Of a stretch of DNA of 31,945 bases, positions 23,074 through 31,945 are shown piece by piece. Below the pieces are notes generated by a model. That model was not told where the DNA came from. It did not search any database and saw only the letters and a list, made by a program, of their open reading frames with translations. The DNA comes from Ichthyophonus hoferi (Eukaryota > Opisthokonta > Ichthyosporea > Ichthyophonida > Ichthyophonidae): assembly GCA_002751075.1 (NCBI GenBank), contig NAOQ01000029.1, positions 255,107-287,051 of the forward strand, given 5' to 3'. How positions within the stretch are numbered: position 1 is the stretch's first letter; the number at the start of each line of letters is the position of its first letter. A program made the position numbers and the translations under genes.

Positions 23074-26000
23074 ATGTCAAAGCCCAATGCTAAGGAACCA
23101 ATATGTTCTACAAAGGTACTTGTTGTATAGATCCATTTGAATAAGGACATTTTGCTCTTAGTATTATGCTAATAAGTGCTACTTCTCTTTAGAAAGTTTT
23201 CTATCCATACATGCCTTAACTGAGTAGGCGATCACATTTACATATGCGTAAACATACGTATATTTGTAGACCTAAGCATATACTTAGATGCAAACCATTA
23301 TACATTTCTGTATAGACACTCATACCCATCTATCACAGTATGTTTATCTATATCCACAACTAAATACTTAAATGCCTCCAACCCTTTATGGAAGTAAATA
23401 ACAAGTTCACATCTTTTGCCCTAAAAGAACATATTGATAACATATCTTATCATATCCTAACATATCATACTTTATAATAAGATATCATACTATAGTATAT
23501 CATACCATACCATATTAGATCGTATTATAATACACCAGATTATATCAGGTCATAATAAAACATATCATAACATCATGGATTCACATTTCAAATATAGTCG
23601 AAACTCAATTATTATTATTTGTATCACAGGAAAACTATAAACATAGAACGAATACTTAACAAAAGATGTAGAAAATAATAATTTATGTATGTGCAACTAC
23701 GGTGTTCTAGTTGTTATGGTAGCGATAGTATTGATATAGCATAATAGAATAACAATATAACAATAATAGAATAATAGCATTACAAGTAATAGCATAATAA
23801 AATATTAATATAATACCATAATACTATAATCGAATAATAAAATATTAGATTAATAGCATAGTAGCATAATAGAATACTGGCCTAATATCATAATAGTAAA
23901 TAGCATAATAAAATTGGGTTGATTATTTATTAAGTCTCGTTTTACAAGCCAGTCTATCAAATCTATCCCAACATTTGTTTATCTCTCTTTTATTAATGAA
24001 TATTGTAGTTGAATATGATTGTACTGAGTCCCACACTAGAACTTACTATTTTAAAAGTCAATACACCATCAGGAGAAAGGATTCTATTACATCAATTACT
24101 ACTATACTATATACCATATACTATATACTATATACTATATACTAATTACTACAGCCCTTATGAACATACTACTGGGGTTATGTAATAAAGAGATACTGAT
24201 AGCTGTCTCTCTAATACTATGTATATGTGTTCCGCATCTAGTGTTAGTCAGCGAGTTATTATACCCTCAATAGACCAATAGTTCAAGTTTATTATTAATA
24301 GTAGTGTGGTTGTACAGGAAGGTGCTTCTCATAAAATCAGCGATTTTTTCTCCAAGGCACCACAGAAGGCCCAATCAAAATCTTTGTGGACGACCATTGG
24401 AGGAAATGGTGACAGGACGCCCAATGAACACACAACTAGGAGGAATGGTGAGACCAATCAATACCAGGATATATGTTATTTATAATTTAAAAGGATGTAA
24501 TTATATCACGCGGAGGAGCGTATTTAGCCATATATATATATATGTTTGTGATAGGACAGTAGGAGCTCATAGCATAAGCCAACACCGTACTTCCATCTTT
24601 TCGTAAGTTGACTTAATGAATTAAATGAAGTATTGTAAGTATTGTTAGTCGTCGGGCAAGCTAACCAGACCTACATTAATTGGCGTGTAATTATTACTTA
24701 AGTTCTGTTGTACCTGCAGCTGAAAAGCCAAATGTTCCAGTTCCGCCCTTAAAGCAAAAAGAATTGCTCCAGAGCTCAGTGAGTGTTTGTATCTGGTATA
24801 GTATAGTATGGTATAGTATAGTATGGTATAGTATAGTATGGTATAGTAAGTATAGTATAGTATAGCATAGTATGGTATACAAGATAGGATAAGAGACGGA
24901 GAGTGGAAAGTGCAATGTTCCAAGTATTGTTTGCTCTATCCTTCCAGTGTCTCAATATCTATATTCATTTATTTAGTAGGGCGAATGTGTTGTTATTTTA
25001 TGTGTTATAGTTTTCATAGCATACCGACGCATACATATACGTATACATATACCCCTGCCTTTCCTTTTTCTCTTTATCCTATAACGTCTGCTTTCAACTT
25101 CTTTATCATCTTTATTTTCTACAGTTATTATTATACCCTTACCAAGTTTCTCTATCTCTATAGATTACCTGATTTATAATTACAAATAGATTTGTTTAAT
25201 AACGTGATTTATTCCCTTAATTGAATGATAAAATCCTCCTACATCTGACACAGCCATATCACAACAGGGCAAAACAAACACAGCAACTATACCTTCTTAT
25301 AAATCAAAAATGAATGCGTTTCCTCCAGAAAAACCTATAGATAGGGACCTAACTATGTATCAACTGCCACATGCGGAGGCAAAGGAGAGAGTCCAAGGAC
25401 AAGTACAAGCTCCTACTAGTACCCGCGCAAAACCCCCACCTACCATCAGTACATCTCAGCCGTCAAAATATTCAGTCCTTCAACACGTTCAGCAGCAGAA
25501 ATATAACCCCTTTAACGTTAAAAGTACCACGGCAACCCACCGTCAAATGTCGACATCACAGGAATTTCTTCACTCATCCAACCCTTCTCTTCCTGGGCCT
25601 ATGGATAAACCGCCTGCTAATCCTGTCATGGTACATGATTCTTTACCAATAAAAATGAGTACTAGATGTACAGGCTCTCTTAATAGTCAATCCTCTACTA
25701 AAAAAGTACCATTAAAACAGAAGCTGTCATTATCATGTCAAAAGGAGAGAGGGAGGGGTAGGGTAGAGAATCACAAAAACATGGAAGGAAACGAGATAGG
25801 TAGCTTTAGTAAAGCTCCCACCTTAGGGATAACTAGTGATACTAGTGATGTGACAGCAAAGGAGAAGGAAATAACACCCCAACAACCTGCTTACACAAGA
25901 AAAAAGAAATCAGAAACATCAATTGCGGCAGAAAAAAAGCCGATACCCATGGATATATCCAAGGAAAAAAAGAACAACAAACCTTCTCATGTTATATTTC

Positions 26001-29000
26001 AAAAGAGTTCAAAAGGCAAAATGACAGCCTTACACTATCCTCAACTTGGTCCTCCCGATGGTAATGGTAGTGTAGATTCTAACTTGACTTTGGATGACGA
26101 GGATTTTCTTAATGAGCTTATTAGTGACATGGATCTCCCCAATATGACAACAACGCCACCAGTCGAACCAGGTGTCTTAGCCACCGCAACGTTGACTTCA
26201 GCTACTTCCGTACAACCTCTTGTATCAAGGCAACCCAAGTATAAGTCAGTGGATTTGGTTTTAGATGATGTGGTTGAATTACCTAAAATTGGAAAGAAGA
26301 AATCAAAGTCAAAGGAAAGTGTTAGTGTTTCACCAGGGAGGGATAATGAATATAACGAAGATAAAGATGTTCAACAATATTTAAATGATCTCACATGGGA
26401 TCTTGTATCTCTATCATCTGGCACAGAAGAAATAAACGAAGGCACCAAGAACGTGGTGATTGGCCAGGATAAGATAGCCGCATCTACATCCATATCCACA
26501 TCCAACTATGACGGCAATAGAGACTGTAATAAACGAATGGAATCACCAAACATTCTCTACTCAGAGTTGCATCAAACACTTGGCCCAAAACAGAAACAAC
26601 AGCGGAGTCCCTTGTCATTATTTGATTCGTTGGAAGGGAGAGGGTCAACATCCAAATCACAATCTACAGCTGGGGTTTGTAGCCCGTTCAATAAAGAACA
26701 ACACAGACATAAAGATAGAGAAGAGAAAGCACAAGCTGATGCCCTATTAGTCCAAGAGACCCTTAATGGTCTAGATATCGACATGTTCTTTGAAGATGAT
26801 GACGACATGCAGGACAATGCTAACGTCAATCCTATCAATGCTGTCAACCCATCACATCCTGTTAAGAATCCAATAGCCGTGCCCCATTCCAGGCCTGAGG
26901 CCCTACATGTATTGGATGCTCGAAGAATAGTTGGAGCTGAATGTCCAGTCACAGTTCCGTTTCCTGGAGCTAAGCCAATCATAAATAGTGAAAAGGTTAA
27001 ATGCAGGTCTGGAACTGTACAAGGAGAAGAAGGTTTAGAGAAAGAAGTGGCGGCAAACTACAGTCGATACTTGGTTTTTGAATGTACACACGGGTCGTTT
27101 GTACCTGTCAAGCCACGATTTTCTGGCATGGAAGGACAGCCTCAAAAGGAAATTAAAATACGGCTGTTTGATGAAGTGGCAGGAGCGGAGAGGTATGTAA
27201 TTATGACGTATGTAATTATGACGTATGGCACATAGGACGGTAGGATAAGTAGAGAAGGCGTGGCCAAGGTTATAAAGACTTTGCACTGTTGTGTTCAAGG
27301 GCAAACAGTATTCTGTAATATAGGGAGGAGAGAGTAGTCAATGCAGAGAAGAGAGGAAAGATGAATTGATTTATAAAGATAAAGGTAGAAAGAAGTAGAG
27401 AAAGGTAAAAACTGTAAGATATAGAGGAGAGTAAACAAAGTATATTGAAGTTTAAGTGGAAAAGACATGCGGCAGAAGGAAAGAGAAAGGTGTGTGTATA
27501 ATATATAATGGGAGAGGGTAATTGTGATAGGTGGACTTAGGAACGGAGACATAGGATCCAATCAGATTAGGTATCAATTGGGTCTATAAATAACACTTAT
27601 TCTTCTCCTATCCTCTATGCATTTATATACACACTTCATATCGTTCCTTTTATACCCTTGTACTGTAATCTTTCCTTATTAGGTTTGTCATTCTAAGAGG
27701 TGGTTGGACGGATACTAGAATAGCACCAGGCGACACAGTGCATATTATTGGTCAATTTGATGAGCAGACAAAGACCTGTGTAATTGATGACGATCAGGTA
27801 TATACATACATAAATACATACATACATATATCTTTATATCTATAGCATTATACATCTCCCACCCTTACCCCTTCCGCCCTCTCCCTCTCCTTCCTCTCAT
27901 ACATACCACCACTATCTCCCAAACTATACATTCCTTATATTTGTGATTTTGTAATCGTATTGCATCTATGCTAATATATATATGTATATATATAATGCAA
28001 TTAATGCACCAATAGAGCTATGATTTTAATTTTTTTTAAATTAATTGGTTTTGTTTTGTTTAATTATAACGCATTATCCAACCATTAATACCAAGATTTA
28101 TAGTCATTTTGTAATACCAAAACAACTATATTGATAAAACAACCGGTTATTATTTAAATTTTAAATTAATAAGGTTTATGTTTATTTTTAAAATTAAATA
28201 CTAATTTTGATTGGTATTTGTTCTTAAATTTAAGACATATATATATATATATTTGCAAGTACAGTACCCACAATACCATTAACTTTACGTCATATGTTGA
28301 CGTAAATAATCCACACCACCACACACACAATGCTTATACATCACATATTATATGATAGGTAACTCACCTCGCATGCCTCCTACTGCATTCACATATATAT
28401 TTAACATTATAACCATAACCAATAGGTGTTTTTAATTACAAACAAATTATATCATTTAAATACTTAAACATTATGGAGCGAGGCTTTTCATTTCAATTGA
28501 AATGCAATGATAACAATCTGATATAAAGAATATATAATTGGCTGTGTGGCTACGGGTATCCTATCTCTTCCATGGCAACTCTTCTGAGACGTTCATTCAT
28601 TGGCTGGTGCTGCAGGTGGTAGTGACAAGGTGTTAGAATGCCCACCAATCAACCTAAAGATAGCATCATGTTCATACCATACTCTCACACCCCACCGCCA
28701 GAATCTATTGATAGCCAATCCCGATACGCTAGTGTCAGGAACTAGAATCACCGATAGTTTCGCCTGCCCACGTCAGGCGGTGCTGAACGAAAGAGCCAAG
28801 AGCCAGGCTTTCAGCGTCCCTATGTTGACTGGAACCCTTCTACACGAGGTCTTTGATATGGCAGTGGCAGAGGTAGGTAAGCCAGACGCGTCATAATCCT
28901 TGACATCTGATTGGCAAGGCAAATGTGCCAATTAGAAGCCACGGCTATATATGTATGTATGTCAGCTGACACCCAACCCATCCTATTCGCGCATACATAC

Positions 29001-31708
29001 ACAACCCATATCTCTAATCTTTTCTCTTCTATCTCCATCACCTGGTTATAATAATTTCGACTGATTACATCATTGAACACCTTTTCTTTACACCCCCTCT
29101 CCCTAGCCAATGAGAATAAAGCACATGAAGTAAAGAGAGAGAAAAGAGAGTACGTTTCTAAGGCATTGTGTATTGCAATATAAATATATATACATATATA
29201 TATATATCTTTTATAGTGGGGTATGGTACATAATAGAGAGGCCGAGTACACAGCTACATAGACAGGATAGGTAAGAGAAGGAAACGGGTTAATGTGGTGG
29301 GTTGTTATAGGATATTGTATATGTAATATATAGTGTATAGTATATAGCATATAGTATATAACATATAACATATAGTGTATAGTATATAGTGTATAGTGTA
29401 TAGTATAGGAGGATGGTTATATGGCCCTAGAGTGTAAGGTGTATGCGATGAGAGTATATAAGCACACATACATGTACATATATTTCTTTTCATCTTCTTA
29501 TCAAGAAGTGGGTGCACATGTATCTACAAAAGGAGGCCTCTATTAATATTATATAACTATTACACACACTTTTATATCTTACCAACCTCTATGTATGCAT
29601 GCCCATATACATATATATACACACCTTGTGGCCCCTACCAATCCACCAATCAATTACAGCATATGTTCTCTTCGACGGGTTTACATCAGATTATCGATCA
29701 TGTCATCACTAAAAATATTGAGTCAATATTTGCTGCAAACACGGATGAAAAAATTACGAAGAAAAATCTTGGTATGTATCTATTTAGCTATACCTATTAT
29801 ATACTAAGTTCTAATTGGCATAAGGTATAGGTATATATTGTATTGTAGTGAATTGTATTATATTATATTAAATTGTATTATATAAAGGAAGATAATGCTA
29901 TTCAGATTGCATATATGTACTTATTATGCTATAGTGGCTTCAATTAAATACGAACACAGACAATTAAAGACGTTATACTATTCTGTATGTGGTATATTAG
30001 TATATAAATGGCCCAATTATTTTTGTTTTTCTTTCTAAACGTAACAATTAATTAATATCTCAGGTTGAAAAATTTAAATTGTAAAAGTAGGTAGTTTAAT
30101 TATAACGGTTGGTTGGTTGATTGGAAGCGTATCGTCGTATTATTCATGTGATTTTCCATCTATGACAGACGAATATGTTCCAGCGATCCAAGCCTGGACC
30201 GAGAAATTCGTACACGAACAACCAATCCCTGAAGGCGTGGTAGAGTTTGATAATACCCAAAGGGGACGGCGCTATGTATGTATTAGTATTATTATTATTA
30301 TTATTATTATTACTTCCTCTACCTACATATACCTAAATATATGTAGCGGACAATACACACCCACCATTTGCCTTGTTCTGTGCGGCCTTCCTATTGAATT
30401 GTTTTTCTTTTCATTCTCTACTCTCTCCTTCTTGGGGTATTAACTTGATTAAACCAAAACGATCAGATACACATACTCATACACATACACATACATATAA
30501 ACATACATATACATACACACAAACATACATACATGGATACATATATACATATATACATATATATACTCTACCTATCATCTACCACCTACACACTGTACAG
30601 GCAGACCCTCTCTCTCTATCCCTTTTCCATGCCTTCTGTATCATATATCACCAAACCTAAACTACAGAACGAACAAGTTCACTACAAGCGAGCCGGGCCT
30701 TTAGAGCTCAAAGGACATAAACGTGTTTGTATTGATAAACTATTAGACCTTGAAGAAAACTATTGGTCACCTGCTTATGGATTGAAAGGGAAAGTAGATG
30801 CCACAGTGCACGTGAGAGTATATACAGGGCAGGAGGGGCCTGGGGCTGGAATGGCAGTGCCGGCTCTTAAGACTGGGAAATTGGCTAAGGAATTACAGGC
30901 AGCTGGTCATGGTAGTGGTGGCGACCTTAATAGGAAGACATATATAAGAGATGAGAACATGCTCTCGTTAATCATGCCATTAGAGCTTAAGACTGGAAGG
31001 GTCCCCAGGGGCAATGGGACCACTGCTCATAGGGCTCAGGTCAGCTGGGCGTATAGGGGTGGGTGGTGGGAAGGTATTGTAGTGGGTACTAATCTGATAT
31101 TTTCTATGCATCATATAGACTATCCTGTATACCTTGATGATGGCAGATAGGTATGGCATTCAGGTGGCGAACGGTCTGCTGTACTATATGAAGAATGCCT
31201 CCATGTTTGGTATTGCTGCCTCAAGGTACGGCCTTAGGCTGTGTACTGTAGCCATTATAAATAGTATAGTTATATATAGTTACATATAGTTATATATAGT
31301 CATATAGGTATATAGGTATATAGTCATATAGTTATATAGGTATATAGTTATATAGGTATATAGTTATATAGGTATATAGTTATATAGGTATATAGTTATG
31401 ATAGTATGTATGAATCACATAATGTTCCCAGGCAACCTAAGCAACCCAATCACTGTACTATACTATACCCCAGCAATACCAAGGTTGTATATAAACACGT
31501 ACGATCTCACACACCCAGCCCCACTTATCCATAATTTTACTTCACCCATATACTATTTCTATATATTATTTCTATATATCATTTCTTTATTTTATTTCTA
31601 TATTTTATTTCTATACTACCTATTATACAGAGATGATATACGAAATCTTATTATGGCGCGAAACAACCTGGCCTATTATCTGTGTGATGATCATCGACTA
31701 CCCCCTAT
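23074..31708 (+). CDS. DNA2: DNA2 replication nuclease/helicase, N-terminal region and nuclease domain (runs off right edge)
   Basis: Dna2 cuts 5' flaps at Okazaki fragments and resects DNA ends in the nucleus, working with RPA. Exons: 23074-23115 (tentative start, MSKPNAKEPICSTK), 24318-24447, 24720-24778, 25268-27192, 27683-27797, 28702-28872, 29660-29771, 30169-30275, 30668-31039, 31119-31225, 31631-31708. Phases agree throughout. Residues about 1-640 look disordered, with low-complexity, basic and acidic patches. The OB-fold region runs from YSRYLVFECTHG through FVILRGGWTDTRIAPGDTVH. It leads into NLLIANPDTLVSGTRITDSF, then ACPRQAVLNE with the first iron-sulfur cluster Cys. The nuclease motifs are GTLLHEVFD, YGLKGKVDATV with the metal-binding Asp, and IMPLELKTGR with the catalytic Glu and Lys. 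HRAQ-TILYTLMMADRYG follows, all in the order of human DNA2. The other three cluster Cys and the helicase domain lie beyond the right edge. The N-terminal region is far longer than in human DNA2 and nearer the yeast protein in length. An insertion lies between the nuclease Asp and Glu-x-Lys motifs. Identity is certain from exon 4 on; exon 1 is a guess supported only by ATG, donor and phase. Confidence 0.9.
23450..24145. repeat. AT-rich simple repeats in the first DNA2 intron
   Basis: The presumed intron 23116-24317 holds CATATCATA-type repeats (about 23450-23580), ATAATAGAATAAC-type repeats (about 23730-23910) and TATATACTA 9-mers (about 24105-24145). I see no exon in it. Confidence 0.65.
24318..24447 (+). 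other. DNA2: DNA2 exon 2, with a PCNA-binding-like motif
   Basis: The exon has a TGTACAG acceptor and a GTGAGA donor and starts EGASHKISDFFSKAPQK. The core KISDFF resembles a PCNA-interacting peptide (hydrophobic, two residues, then two aromatics), though the usual Gln position is occupied by Ser. A basic and Gln/Ser-rich tail follows. It ends in phase 1 and joins the Glu-Lys-Pro exon at 24720-24778 through a split Ala codon, which then joins the long exon in phase 0. This phase agreement is the evidence that these short upstream exons belong to DNA2. Confidence 0.65.
24799..24866. repeat. Tandem repeat, 15-bp unit TATAGTATAGTATGG
   Basis: About four units with partial ones lie in the DNA2 intron just after the exon at 24720-24778. 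The minus strand reads as Tyr/Ile/Leu runs, which are repeat artefacts. Confidence 0.85.
25268..27192 (+). other. DNA2: DNA2 long exon: disordered N-terminal region plus start of OB fold
   Basis: An uninterrupted 1925-base coding exon starts after ACAACAG and ends at a GTATGT donor. About the first 590 codons are rich in Ser, Thr, Pro, Lys and Gln and have no fold I recognise. Visible features are basic runs usable as nuclear localisation signals (RKKKSE, KIGKKKSKSKES) and three acidic hydrophobic stretches (LDDEDFLNELISDMDLPN, YLNDLTWDLVSLSSG, LNGLDIDMFFEDDDDM). These could be RPA- or partner-binding helices, like the N-terminal helix of other Dna2 proteins; that role is inference. The last 50 or so codons begin the conserved OB region with SRYLVFECT. 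Confidence 0.9.
29311..29405. repeat. TATAGTG/TATAGCA tandem repeat
   Basis: A run of ATATAGTGTATAGT-like units in the DNA2 intron between the exons at 28702-28872 and 29660-29771. It generates a false minus-strand frame. Confidence 0.8.
30285..30560. repeat. (ATT)n, then (ACATAC)n microsatellites
   Basis: A trinucleotide run at about 30285-30312 directly follows the donor after the exon at 30169-30275. An ACAT/ACACAT run occupies about 30469-30560. Both lie in the same DNA2 intron. Confidence 0.85.
31255..31398. repeat. TATATAGGTATATAGT tandem repeat
   Basis: About eight imperfect 16-bp units in the DNA2 intron after the exon at 31119-31225. A pyrimidine-rich TTATTTCTATAT repeat follows at about 31550-31620, leading into the acceptor of the last visible exon. 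Confidence 0.8.
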
Positions 31709-31767
31709 GTGAGTACATTGGTGTCTATTGGTTGATTATCATGCGCATCATATAGTAGACGGTGATA

Positions 31768-31945
31768 TAATATAATATAATATAATATAATATAATATAG
31801 GATGATAAGCAAAGATAATACAATACATTACATTGCAATATAATACAATACACTATAATACAATACAATACATTACATTATAATATAATATAATACAATA
31901 CAATACAATACAATACAATACAATACAATACAATACATTACATTA
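31768..31945. repeat. Pentamer microsatellites (ATAAT)n and (AATAC)n to the window end
   Basis: A pure ATAAT run at 31768-31798 is followed after a short gap by AATAC/ATTAC pentamers that continue to the last base. They lie in the DNA2 intron after 31708. Confidence 0.9.

Noticed and set aside
26572-26982. Minus-strand frame of 136 codons antisense to DNA2
   Set aside because: It is a shadow of the well-supported DNA2 exon on the plus strand.
28820-29371. Minus-strand open frame of 183 codons
   Set aside because: It starts in the TATAGTG repeat, crosses a DNA2 intron and ends antisense to a DNA2 coding exon; no protein-like motif.

Overview
This window is nuclear DNA of an AT-rich eukaryote, about 30% GC by eye. 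Its genes are cut into many small exons with GT-AG introns that are full of microsatellites. One gene is a fused arginine-biosynthesis enzyme of the ARG5,6 type. Animals lack this pathway, so the source is probably a protist or an early-diverging fungus rather than an animal. The enzyme lacks the acetyltransferase-like domain that fungal ARG5,6 proteins carry between their two modules, so I do not commit to fungi. TGG encodes every Trp I read, and neither identified gene has an in-frame stop in its exons, so the standard code fits.

Layout. From 10147 down to 874 on the minus strand lies the 5' part of the ARG5,6-like gene: eleven exons covering a mitochondrial leader, the whole acetylglutamate kinase module and the first residues of the acetylglutamyl-phosphate reductase module. 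The rest lies beyond the left edge. From 14481 to about 12784 on the same strand is a small five-exon gene for a charged, helical protein of unknown function whose 3' end is ambiguous. From about 14.6 to 23 kb there is no gene I can name. This stretch holds a large inverted repeat (arms at 19106-19316 and 19447-19668), three same-strand diverged copies of a dispersed repeat (near 18.8, 20.4 and 21.8 kb), an unrecognised minus-strand reading frame of about 235 codons (20933-21640) and several shorter protein-like stretches. It reads as old, decayed mobile or duplicated DNA, perhaps with an unrecognised gene. From about 23074 to the right edge, on the plus strand, is DNA2, the replication nuclease-helicase: eleven exons covering a very long N-terminal region, the OB fold and most of the Cas4/RecB-like nuclease domain. 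The helicase domain lies outside the window.

The genes do not form a pathway. Exon boundaries in both named genes were set by matching remembered family sequences and by requiring splice phases to agree. All junctions agree in phase, which is the main support for the models.
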